DNA of 64,000 nucleotides from Mariniphaga sp041686935 (lineage in GTDB: Bacteria; Bacteroidota; Bacteroidia; Bacteroidales; Prolixibacteraceae): assembly GCA_041686935.1 (NCBI GenBank), contig JAWLCW010000021.1, positions 49,647-113,646 on the forward strand. The letters run 5' to 3'. The position numbers were made by a program, and so were the translations under genes. How positions within the stretch are numbered: position 1 is the first letter of the stretch; each line of letters begins with the position of its first letter. The notes under the pieces are model-generated. The model had not been told where the DNA came from and did no database searches. It saw nothing but the letters and a program-made list of their open reading frames with translations. Below are positions 34,142-42,258 of this stretch, one piece after another.

Positions 34142-34900
34142 ATGAGAAAAATTGGAATTATTTCTGTTCTGCTGTTGTTTGCAGTATTTGGAGTTTTTGC
34201 ACAAACCGATGGCCCAATGCCAATGAAGCCCGAAATGACTGAAATCTGGGACCCGGAAGTGCCGGTGGTTACACCGGGTGCCACTCCGCTTGATGCACCT
34301 TCCGATGCCATAGTATTGTTTGATGGTGTTGATATTGGCCGTGAATGGACCAACGGCAAAGGTGGCGAACCGGGATGGAAAGTGGAAAACGGTTACGTTA
34401 CCGTTGTAAAAGGTCAGGGAGCGATTAAAACAAAACGTGTTTTTGAAGATTTTCAGTTACACATCGAGTGGCGTTCACCATCAGTAATTGAAGGCACCAG
34501 CCAGGGACGCGGAAACAGTGGCGTATTTCTGCAGGAAAGGTATGAAGTTCAGATTCTTGACAATTACGACAACCGCACTTATCGTAACGGACAGGCAGGC
34601 AGTGTTTACAAACAGCACGCTCCGCTTGTAAATGCATGCAAAGCGCCGGGCGAATGGCAAACTTACGATATCATTTACACCGCCCCCCGGTTTAACGACG
34701 ATGGCACTTACTTTACCCCGCCTATAATTACAGTGTTACATAATGGCGTACTGGTTCAAAATAATGTTGCCGTGCGCGGACCAACAGAGTACATCGGAAT
34801 TCCCGAGTACAGCGTTAAAAAACATGGCCCGGGCAGCATCACTCTTCAGGATCACGGCAATCCGGTAAGTTTCAGAAACATCTGGATCAGGGAGTTGTAA
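34142..34900 (+). CDS. Secreted DUF1080 protein (3-keto-disaccharide hydrolase family)
   Basis: 252-aa exported protein: signal peptide MRKIGIISVLLLFAVFGVFAQ, a proline-rich lead, then one DUF1080 jelly-roll domain starting IVLFDGVDIGREWTNGKGGE and including LHIEWRSPS, GNSGVFLQERYEVQILD and the C-terminal SITLQDHGNPVSFRNIWIREL. Some family members hydrolyse 3-ketoglucosides made by sugar oxidoreductases. No such oxidoreductase is adjacent. It lies 43 bp after the mutase gene and is closed by a strong terminator. Confidence 0.9.
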   Translation: MRKIGIISVLLLFAVFGVFAQTDGPMPMKPEMTEIWDPEVPVVTPGATPLDAPSDAIVLFDGVDIGREWTNGKGGEPGWKVENGYVTVVKGQGAIKTKRVFEDFQLHIEWRSPSVIEGTSQGRGNSGVFLQERYEVQILDNYDNRTYRNGQAGSVYKQHAPLVNACKAPGEWQTYDIIYTAPRFNDDGTYFTPPIITVLHNGVLVQNNVAVRGPTEYIGIPEYSVKKHGPGSITLQDHGNPVSFRNIWIREL

Positions 34901-34924
34901 CCTATTCAGGTTAATAATGATTTT

Positions 34925-34960
34925 GAATTATCCCGGAATCTTTTCGGGATAATTCTTTTT
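34925..34960 (+). terminator. Rho-independent terminator
   Basis: GAATTATCCCG and CGGGATAATTC form a perfect 11-bp stem with a 9-nt loop, followed by TTTTT. It ends the rfb-mutase-DUF1080 unit just before the CotH gene. Confidence 0.9.
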
Positions 34961-34974
34961 AAGGGGGAGGTTTA

Positions 34975-36579
34975 ATGTTCAGAAAATCAGTTTATATTTG
35001 GGGGTTGGTTTTTGCCACTCTTTTGTCCTTTGCACAGGACAGGCATTTTTTATCGGCCTTACCACTGGTTTTTATTGATACCGATGGCAGACAAATCCCG
35101 GATGAGCCAAAAATTCTGGCAAAAATGGGAATTGTCTGGAAATCATCGGGTGAAATGAACAATACCCGCGACCCCTTTAATCATTACGATGGATTTATCA
35201 CTATCGAAATTCGCGGTTCGTCATCCCAAATGTTTCCCAAAAAGTCTTATGGGTTTGAAACCTGCGACGAGGACGGACTGGATATTGACTTTCCCCTGCT
35301 TGGCCTGCCCGAGGAAGAAGACTGGATTTTTTACGGTCCTTATTCCGATAAATCACTTATCAGGAATGCGTTAACTTTTTCACTTGCTGAACCGCTGGGA
35401 AGATATGCATCGCGTGTGCGGTTTGTGGAACTTTTTCTGAACAACAAATACCAGGGTATTTATTTACTGATGGAAAAAATAAAACGCGACAAGGTGCGCG
35501 TTGATATCGCCAAACTTAATCCGGATGAAATCAGCGGCGAAGATTTAACCGGTGGGTATATCGTGAAAATTGACAAAACAACCGGAAGCGGAGGTGAAGG
35601 ATGGCATTCAAACTATAAGAATGCAAACGGGAACTCAACTTTTTACCAGTACGAAGTGCCTGCTGACGATGAAATTGTTCCTGAACAAAAAGCGTATATT
35701 CAAAATTATATAAGGGCTTTTGAAGATGCCGTTTATGACGCAAAATTTGAAGGTGCCGGAAGTTACTGCGAATTCATCGACATTTCTTCTTTTGCAGATT
35801 ATATACTTATTAGCGAACTCACTAAAAATGTTGATGCCTACCGGTTAAGCACTTTTCTGCATAAAGACAAAAACGGAAAACTGATGGCCGGGCCCATCTG
35901 GGATTTTAACCTGGCCTTTGGAAATGCCGATTACCACAATGCCTGGCTGGAACATGGGTTTCAGATTGACCAGCGAATGGAAGGCGATGGTTGGGGAAAT
36001 CCTTTCTGGTGGAAAGGTTTATGGGGCGATACAGCCTTTGTAAATTTTATGAAGTGCCGGTGGAATGCGTTGCGTGAGTTACATTGGTCGAACGAAAGAA
36101 TTTTTGAAGTGACCGACAGTTTGGTAAATGCGCTGGGAGATGCTGTTAGCCGGAATTTTGAACGGTGGCCGGTTTTGGGGTTATATGTATGGCCTAACTA
36201 TTATGTTGCAACAAGCCATAACAGTGAAATAAACTGGATGAAAAAATGGATGGAGAACCGGCTATGGTGGCTCGATGCCAATTTGCCGGGAAACTGCGGT
36301 GGCATATTGCCCCCGGTTGTTGAAGGTTTCGAAGTTTCGGTTTATCCCAATCCGGTTTATTCCACCCTTTATCTGGATGTGGCATCGGAACATCGCGTGA
36401 ACATTCGGTTCCGGCTTTACAACGTAAACGGAACCTTGGTAAATGAGCGTGAACTAAATGTAAATGAAGGGGAACAAACCCTGACAATACAGGCTGATGC
36501 ACTTCCCAAAGGTTTGTACCTTTATGAATTGGTAAAAGGCTATGAAGCTTTTAAAAAAGGAAAGCTGGTTAAATTTTAA
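34975..36579 (+). CDS. Secreted CotH-kinase-family protein with T9SS sorting domain
   Basis: 534 aa. Signal peptide (MFRKSVYIWGLVFATLLSFAQ), then a CotH atypical kinase domain with EIRGSSSQMFPKKSYGFET, LYLLMEKIKRD-like helix and the metal/ATP-site segment GPIWDFNLAFGNADYHN (about 305-321). The last 75 residues form a type A T9SS C-terminal sorting domain, beginning FEVSVYPNPVYSTLYLDV and ending LPKGLYLYELVKGYEAFKKG. The protein should be exported by the type IX system and anchored or released at the surface. Homologues in spores and fungi are kinases or adhesins. The partner here is unknown. Confidence 0.9.
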   Translation: MFRKSVYIWGLVFATLLSFAQDRHFLSALPLVFIDTDGRQIPDEPKILAKMGIVWKSSGEMNNTRDPFNHYDGFITIEIRGSSSQMFPKKSYGFETCDEDGLDIDFPLLGLPEEEDWIFYGPYSDKSLIRNALTFSLAEPLGRYASRVRFVELFLNNKYQGIYLLMEKIKRDKVRVDIAKLNPDEISGEDLTGGYIVKIDKTTGSGGEGWHSNYKNANGNSTFYQYEVPADDEIVPEQKAYIQNYIRAFEDAVYDAKFEGAGSYCEFIDISSFADYILISELTKNVDAYRLSTFLHKDKNGKLMAGPIWDFNLAFGNADYHNAWLEHGFQIDQRMEGDGWGNPFWWKGLWGDTAFVNFMKCRWNALRELHWSNERIFEVTDSLVNALGDAVSRNFERWPVLGLYVWPNYYVATSHNSEINWMKKWMENRLWWLDANLPGNCGGILPPVVEGFEVSVYPNPVYSTLYLDVASEHRVNIRFRLYNVNGTLVNERELNVNEGEQTLTIQADALPKGLYLYELVKGYEAFKKGKLVKF

Positions 36580-37172
36580 TCCTTCAATTTTTCCCTGAAA
36601 ACTTTTCTGAATTTTTCTAACTTGGGCGCTACCACAAACTGGCAGTAAGGTTGATTTTTATTTCGCGCGAAGTAATTGTGGTGATAATCTTCGGCCAGGT
36701 AAAAAGCTTTAAACGGAGTTACTTCAGTAACAATTGGGTCCTCATAAACATTTTCCTGTTCAAAAAGCGCAATCACTTTTTCTGCAGTTTTTTTCTGCTC
36801 TTCATTGTGATAAAAAACAGCCGACCGGTATTGTGTACCAATGTCGTTTCCCTGCCTGTTCAATGTGGTCGGATCGTGTGTTATGAAAAACACTTCCAGA
36901 ATTTCAGAAAAACGAACAACTTTAGGATCATAGGTAATTTGTACCACTTCTGCATGGCCAGTCCGGCCCGTGGTAACTTCGCGGTAGGCCGGATTTTTAA
37001 TATGTCCTCCACTATATCCAGGCACAACTTTTTCTACTCCCGCTAATTCCAGAAAAACGGCCTCAGTGCACCAAAAACATCCACCACCCAGTGTTGCATG
37101 TTCCAACTGTTTATTTTGTTCCGAAAATATGTTCATAAAAAGTGTTATTGCTATCAGTGTTAATACCTTCAT
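36576..37172 (-). CDS. msrA: Peptide-methionine (S)-S-oxide reductase, exported
   Basis: 198-aa MsrA that repairs oxidised methionine. A signal-like start (MKVLTLIAITLFMNIFSEQN) precedes the domain, suggesting a periplasmic form. The active site is LGGGCFWCTEAVFLEL with nucleophile Cys32. Further markers: VPGYSGGHIKNPAYREV, TGHAEVVQITYDP and EDYHHNYFARNKNQPYCQFV with a second cysteine. It overlaps the convergent CotH gene by 4 bp at the 3' end and overlaps the upstream DUF6787-like gene start region by 4 bp. Confidence 0.95.
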   Translation of the reverse strand: MKVLTLIAITLFMNIFSEQNKQLEHATLGGGCFWCTEAVFLELAGVEKVVPGYSGGHIKNPAYREVTTGRTGHAEVVQITYDPKVVRFSEILEVFFITHDPTTLNRQGNDIGTQYRSAVFYHNEEQKKTAEKVIALFEQENVYEDPIVTEVTPFKAFYLAEDYHHNYFARNKNQPYCQFVVAPKLEKFRKVFREKLKD

Positions 37173-37462
37173 CTCCTAAATCTTAAACGCGAAAAAACTT
37201 TCTTTTCAAACTCCCATGCAAACCTGAACTGTCCGAATATTGTCCCAATAAGCAAAAACAGGATTTGATACGCCGGGAAAATAATCAGCACATAAAGCGG
37301 AACTTTTATCCAAAGGCTCGTGTCTCCGTTAATTCCTATCCATTCGAAAACCGCTTTGCGAACAAACAGCGTCGCACTACCGGTAACTGAAAATATAATG
37401 AGAATCAAAACCAGTTGCACGTTGCTTTTGATGTTCCACTTTTCTTTTAACCTTTTTAACAT
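37169..37462 (-). CDS. Small two-helix membrane protein (DUF6787-like)
   Basis: 97 aa with two hydrophobic segments (about 18-38, LVLILIIFSVTGSATLFVRK, and 50-72, KVPLYVLIIFPAYQILFLLI) and a basic C-terminus ending FSRLRFRR. It resembles a short conserved Bacteroidota family that I recall as DUF6787. Function unknown. It overlaps msrA by 4 bp, so the pair is coupled and may share a role in envelope redox. Confidence 0.65.
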   Translation of the reverse strand: MLKRLKEKWNIKSNVQLVLILIIFSVTGSATLFVRKAVFEWIGINGDTSLWIKVPLYVLIIFPAYQILFLLIGTIFGQFRFAWEFEKKVFSRLRFRR

Positions 37463-37522
37463 GAATAAATATTCAAATTCTCAAAGGTAATAACAACAAA
37501 AGCCGGGGCTTGTTTTTACTTT

Positions 37523-38950
37523 TTAAACATTAACCGCTTTTTTGCGACTGACTACGGCACTGTAATAAGCAATAATCATAAAAGCTACGGCCGGTACCCA
37601 AAAAGCCAGCTTTATGCTCCCCGACTGGTCGGAAACAATTCCCTGGATTTGAGTCAGAACCGCTGCTCCGGCAATGGCCATAATCATGCCTGCCCCGCCA
37701 ATTTTGGTGTCGTCGCCAAGTCCGGCAATTCCCAGGCCGTAAATGGTTGGAAACATCAGCGACATACAGCCTGATATGCAAACCAGAGCATAAATGCCAA
37801 TCCAACCTTGTCCGTATATGGTTAAAAGGCTGAATATCAAAGCTAATACCGAAAGGGTTGTCAGCAGAGTGCGCGGTTTAAAATATTTCATCAGCCAGGT
37901 GAATGTGAACCGCCCGATTACGAACAAAACAAGCGAAAGGATGTAATACGTTGCTCCGGCCTGTTCGGCAGTTCGCGGCAAAAAGGCTTTAATTCCCAGC
38001 ATTTCGGTGAAATTGTAAAAACCGGCAGCTATGGGTTCAATGTGTCTTAGCCGGGCAATAATCTCTTCCGGAGTGGCATTTCTGCCCAGTTCAGCAACAA
38101 TGGCATCCAGTTGCATTTGCTGCATTACATACCTGATGATGAACGACCACACGGCAATTTGGGCGCCCACATAGAAAAACTGGGCGATTACACCCCAAAC
38201 ATAGTTTTTGTTTTTTTTAAGCCTGCGGAAGGTTCCGCCAAAATCCAGCCTTTTATTCTCTTCTTTGGCATAGGGCATTTTGGTAAAGTAAATGGCCAGC
38301 AGAATGACCACCATAACCAGCCCAAGTCCCACGTAGGTGGCGGTAACGGCATTCAGTTCGGTTCCCTGTATTTTTATCAGTTCATCCACCGGCAGGGCAG
38401 CCCGCTCTTCGGCGCTGAGCGTGTTTAGCTGAGACAGCACAAAAACCTGACTCAGTACCACACCGGTAATCGCACCAAACGGGTTAAACGACTGGGCAAA
38501 ATTCAACCGCTGGGTTCCGGTTTTTTCGGGGCCAATGGAATAAACGTAAGAATTGGCTGAGGTTTCGAGAATGGAGAGTCCGGCAAAAAGTATAACCAGT
38601 GCCAGCAAAAACATTAAAAAGCTAATGTTGATGTTTACACCGGCCAGCAGCATTGCCGGATAGAACATAAACGTTCCGGTGGCGTACAACCCGAGGCCCA
38701 TTAATACGCCTGACTTGTAGGTGTATTTTTTAATGAACAATGCAGCCGGAATGGCAAATCCTCCGTAACCAAACAGGTAACAGGCAAGCTGAATCCAGGC
38801 TGTTTTTGAATCCGTCAGGCTCATTATCCGCTTGAATGCAGCCAGCATGGTATCGGTTAAATTGTTGGGAATGGCCCACGCAAAAAACAGCGAGGTAAGG
38901 AGTATAAAAGGCCACACAATGCCTTTGGGTATAATTTGCTGATTATTCAT
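37523..38950 (-). CDS. fucP: FucP-type sugar:proton symporter (MFS)
   Basis: 475-aa major facilitator of the FHS family. The start MNNQQIIPKGIVWPFILLTS (38950) is preferred to a GT-rich extension 18 codons upstream. Hallmarks are FFAWAIPNNLTDTMLAAFKR, YLFGYGGFAIPAALFIKKY with the early helix motif, and NSYVYSIGP. FucP of E. coli moves L-fucose, and also D-arabinose and L-galactose. Substrate is not fixed by the sequence; glucose/galactose GluP types are close relatives. The gene follows a GH172 glycosidase by 29 bp on the same strand, so the two are very likely co-expressed. Confidence 0.85.
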   Translation of the reverse strand: MNNQQIIPKGIVWPFILLTSLFFAWAIPNNLTDTMLAAFKRIMSLTDSKTAWIQLACYLFGYGGFAIPAALFIKKYTYKSGVLMGLGLYATGTFMFYPAMLLAGVNINISFLMFLLALVILFAGLSILETSANSYVYSIGPEKTGTQRLNFAQSFNPFGAITGVVLSQVFVLSQLNTLSAEERAALPVDELIKIQGTELNAVTATYVGLGLVMVVILLAIYFTKMPYAKEENKRLDFGGTFRRLKKNKNYVWGVIAQFFYVGAQIAVWSFIIRYVMQQMQLDAIVAELGRNATPEEIIARLRHIEPIAAGFYNFTEMLGIKAFLPRTAEQAGATYYILSLVLFVIGRFTFTWLMKYFKPRTLLTTLSVLALIFSLLTIYGQGWIGIYALVCISGCMSLMFPTIYGLGIAGLGDDTKIGGAGMIMAIAGAAVLTQIQGIVSDQSGSIKLAFWVPAVAFMIIAYYSAVVSRKKAVNV

Positions 38951-38979
38951 AGTTCTTTTGCTTCCAAATGGTTTAATTA

Positions 38980-40137
38980 TCAATTCACTTCCAGCTCTTC
39001 CCATTTGGGTAATTTCGGAAATATGGCATGTGGTTCAGCCTGGTACCAGAATGCTACCGATGAAATGTCGGATTTTTGGGGAAGGTACCTGCCACCATGC
39101 CGCCAGCCCAAATCCTGGATGGTAACTTTTAAATTCTTTTCAAACCGGATGGGGTCCAGAATATGCCACCGGTAAAGGCCAAACCGCTGCTGTGATTTGT
39201 AGGTGCCATCGGGTCTAATTACCTGGTGCAAACCGGCATAAGGAGTATTAAAAATGGTATATTGTCCACCACGGTCGAAATTGTACGAACCGCAGAAATA
39301 ATCTTCGGTACCTGTTCCGCAAATGGTTGGAAATTTGCTGTCGCCATCCATAAAAAACTTTATTTCGCCTTCGCCCCACCAGCCATTGTTGTTGACTCCC
39401 CAGGCCATGTAAAGTCCAACAAATTGCCCTTTGCCCTTAATGTTTTCAACTATGGTGTAGTCTGATGTTTCGTTGGGATTGGTCCGGTTGAACTGTGCAT
39501 GGAAATAGGCCGCATCCCCGGGCACATCGGTCAGGGTGTAATCAATCTGGTAATAGAGCCTCATTTCATCCTGGTCGTTGATGTTTTCCATGGTTATTTT
39601 GCATTTTTTGCGAAAGGGCATGGGCCAGTAACAGTTAAATGCACTTCCAGGATTTACACAAATGGCCAGTGAACTGAGTGGAGCATATTCGTTCCAGCCC
39701 ATGGCAAAGAAGTCGCCCACCGGCACTTCCACTGATGGTGTTTCTTCATCGTCCCAGTAAAACCGGATGATGGAAAACCGCCAGTTTCCGGTTGGTGTCA
39801 TCCAGATGTGCTGAATTGCTCCCGGTCCTTCAATTTCGGCCAGAGTAAACGTTTCTCCCGGTTTTATGCGGATAAACGGATTCACTTTCCAGCCCTGGCC
39901 CAAATCGCGCGCTGCATTTGTGGCATTGGCCATATTAACCGGCGCATTGGGGTCGGGCACTGCCATGCCGCCTTTGCCTTTCTCACCGGTAAAATTTTCG
40001 GGACTGATGGAACGGGTTTTGGCATCCGACATTCGGAAAATGTTGCCCATATTCATATTCAGGCCGTTAAAATCTGACTGGGAAAAAATTTGATGTGAAA
40101 TCAGGAAGGTTACCAAAAGGAATAGAGTTTTTTTCAT
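38980..40137 (-). CDS. Secreted GH172 (DUF2961) glycoside hydrolase
   Basis: 385 aa with signal peptide MKKTLFLLVTFLISHQIFSQ. The body is the DUF2961 fold: FTLAEIEGPGAIQHIWMTP, IIRFYWDDEETPSVEVPVGDFF, ENIKGKGQFVGLYMAWG, NGWWGEGEIKFFMDGDS and the signature TICGTGTEDYFCGSYNF, with candidate catalytic acids in GEGEI and TGTEDYF. DUF2961 is now CAZy GH172, which includes difructose-anhydride and alpha-D-arabinofuranosidase enzymes. The permease gene follows after 29 bp, so a locus for uptake of a released pentose or hexose is likely. The exact linkage is unknown. Confidence 0.87.
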   Translation of the reverse strand: MKKTLFLLVTFLISHQIFSQSDFNGLNMNMGNIFRMSDAKTRSISPENFTGEKGKGGMAVPDPNAPVNMANATNAARDLGQGWKVNPFIRIKPGETFTLAEIEGPGAIQHIWMTPTGNWRFSIIRFYWDDEETPSVEVPVGDFFAMGWNEYAPLSSLAICVNPGSAFNCYWPMPFRKKCKITMENINDQDEMRLYYQIDYTLTDVPGDAAYFHAQFNRTNPNETSDYTIVENIKGKGQFVGLYMAWGVNNNGWWGEGEIKFFMDGDSKFPTICGTGTEDYFCGSYNFDRGGQYTIFNTPYAGLHQVIRPDGTYKSQQRFGLYRWHILDPIRFEKNLKVTIQDLGWRHGGRYLPQKSDISSVAFWYQAEPHAIFPKLPKWEELEVN

Positions 40138-40247
40138 GATTCTGCAGTTTTAATGGAACAATGAAGCGAAATTAAAATTTTTACAGTTTCACTTCCATTT
40201 TTTTAACAGAAGTTTTAGTGCAAAATCAGTAAAATCCAGTTGTTTTA

Positions 40248-40823
40248 TTAAATCTGATGCGTTTGGAAAATGATAAACCCGTAAACCGCATATCGGAGTA
40301 ACCGGAACAGGGCATACCGGAGGAAACGGCCCGAAGGATAGCCGGCTGAGCCAACCAGCAGGCAGATGGCCGACCAGGGCAGGGGAGTGACTGCTGCCAC
40401 AATTATCAGAAAAATGCCGTATTTTTTAAGCTGGGGCCACGATTTATTGAGGTATTTTATGCGTATGTATCTGAATGTAATTTTTTTATAAAGGAATTGC
40501 CCGATAAGGAATGTGACATAACCTAAAGCGTAGGATGCCACGGCAAACATGGCGACAGTAAGTGTGTAATTAATTACTCCACCTTTTTTAAGTGCCCAAA
40601 TCATAAAAAGCTCGGGTGGAATAATTCCAAAGAAAAACTCTGATCCAAAATAGATAAGGTAAATAACCAAAGGGCGGGCATAAAATTTTTCCACCCATTC
40701 ATCCGGTGCATTTGAAATTAAAATATTTTCGAAAAAAACGTAAGCCAGCAAAATAACAGCAAGCCAGGCTAATCCTCTTAACCCGTTTTTTAGAAGAAAT
40801 TGCATTCTCGGACTGAGCTTCAT
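40248..40823 (-). CDS. VTT (DedA/YqaA)-type membrane protein
   Basis: 191-aa membrane protein with about five hydrophobic helices. The signatures SEFFFGIIPPELFMIWAL (about 56-73) and VAAVTPLPWSAICLLVGSAG (about 143-162) with the following FLRYALFRLLRYAVYG are those of the VTT/SNARE-associated domain, whose members DedA and YqaA may flip lipids or carry ions. No direct link to the flanking GH172 or oxidase genes is visible. Confidence 0.8.
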   Translation of the reverse strand: MKLSPRMQFLLKNGLRGLAWLAVILLAYVFFENILISNAPDEWVEKFYARPLVIYLIYFGSEFFFGIIPPELFMIWALKKGGVINYTLTVAMFAVASYALGYVTFLIGQFLYKKITFRYIRIKYLNKSWPQLKKYGIFLIIVAAVTPLPWSAICLLVGSAGYPSGRFLRYALFRLLRYAVYGFIIFQTHQI

Positions 40824-40907
40824 GGCTTTTTCAATGATTTAAAAAACAGTGCGAAAAATACAATATTTTTTGGTTATTCGGGGATTTCTGTTTTTCGATT
40901 TAACTGT

Positions 40908-42239
40908 TTATTGCCATTCTTGCTGTAACACATAACTGGCTACGTCGGTTAACTGCTGATCAGTAAAGTGCGGAAAACCGGCCATAGGGGGATAATCCAT
41001 TCTTTTTCTTCCAGGTTCCCTTATCCATTGTTTAAGCTGGTCCATCCTGTTTTCATATTCGGGCATTATTTCAGCCATTGCCGGTCCCACCAGCCTGATT
41101 GTGGCTGCGTGGCAAACCGCACAACTGGTTTGAAAAATATCCTGACCGGGAGTGAATGAACCCGCTTCGGACTCCACCTGCGGAAGTAAAAGATTTTCAT
41201 GTGCCTTTCTTACTGCCTCCCAGTGTGCTGCCGTGCGTTCGGCCATCATCTTTTTGTGGGTTGACAGCGCACTTTCGCGGTATAAATGCCTGCCGGTACC
41301 CATGCATGCTACAAGCACCGTAAACAATCCCAGCAAAAGGTAAAACCGTTTTCCGGGTACCGGGCTGTGTTCTTTCAGCATCAGCCAAAGCAGGTAAATA
41401 ACAAAAACCGCAGTAGTAACTCCCCCCAGAATTACCCAGAACAATCCCCATGTGATTCCCTGTACCGGAAGGGTAATAAACAATAACGGTCCGAAAATGA
41501 ATTGCATACCGGTGGTGGCAAGAGCAAGAGTAAGCATTTGTTTTTTGATATCTCTTTTTGTGAGGGATTCAAGTTTTGATTCAAATTCTTTGTTTTTTCT
41601 GCCGAACCAGTAAGCCAGAAACACCCCGGTTACCGCCATGCAGGCGGTAATAAAGTGCAAATAGCGCGGAAATACATTGGGCAAAGTCAGCGCATCTGCA
41701 AATCCCTGAATTTCGCCCCATTTTTCAGGGAAAAGCATAAGGTTGATGTTGGTGAGGAAAATGAAAGGGATAAGCAGAAAACTGAAGACCCCGATTCCCA
41801 GAATTCCCAGGTGAAGCGGTTTGTTATCGGCCAGTTGGTCCCAGGTGTATTTGTGCAGGTATAAAAACAAAAAGGCAACGGCAACCCACGGAACTATTGA
41901 AATCCAGATATTGCCGGTAAGGGCGTTAGCCGAATAAAAATAAAGGGTATATAATACGTTGATTGACAGCAAAGGAGCAACACCCAAAACCACAGCAAGG
42001 CTTTTGTTAACAGTGATGGTTGCTGCAATTTCACGTGCCAGCAGGTCGTAATCCTTGTTTGCTCTGCCACGCAGTTCGTACCAAAAAGTGAGAATTCCGC
42101 CGCCCACCATCAGGTTGATGAACAGGATGTGCAGCAGAAAAGAAAAAATAATGATAACCACCAGCAACCACTCGGGTAAAGGCAGCGGAAGCGGAATGTC
42201 TTTCGGTATCGGTATCTGATTTAAAATGGAAAGTATCAT
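40908..42239 (-). CDS. CydA-like subunit with C-terminal cytochrome c domain (subunit 2)
   Basis: 443 aa. About nine transmembrane helices precede a periplasmic cytochrome c domain with the heme site CAVCH (about 371-375) and an axial Met in DYPPMAGFPHFTDQQL. The first helix has LHILFINLMVGGGILTFW, where a histidine lies where CydA has a heme b595 ligand; the Glu pair of CydA is not evident. It follows its partner by 19 bp. Both together look like a bd-type oxidase relative lacking a CydB gene and taking electrons through a tethered cytochrome c. Oxygen reduction is inferred. Confidence 0.75.
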   Translation of the reverse strand: MILSILNQIPIPKDIPLPLPLPEWLLVVIIIFSFLLHILFINLMVGGGILTFWYELRGRANKDYDLLAREIAATITVNKSLAVVLGVAPLLSINVLYTLYFYSANALTGNIWISIVPWVAVAFLFLYLHKYTWDQLADNKPLHLGILGIGVFSFLLIPFIFLTNINLMLFPEKWGEIQGFADALTLPNVFPRYLHFITACMAVTGVFLAYWFGRKNKEFESKLESLTKRDIKKQMLTLALATTGMQFIFGPLLFITLPVQGITWGLFWVILGGVTTAVFVIYLLWLMLKEHSPVPGKRFYLLLGLFTVLVACMGTGRHLYRESALSTHKKMMAERTAAHWEAVRKAHENLLLPQVESEAGSFTPGQDIFQTSCAVCHAATIRLVGPAMAEIMPEYENRMDQLKQWIREPGRKRMDYPPMAGFPHFTDQQLTDVASYVLQQEWQ

Positions 42240-42258
42240 TTGATTTTTATTTTGCAGA

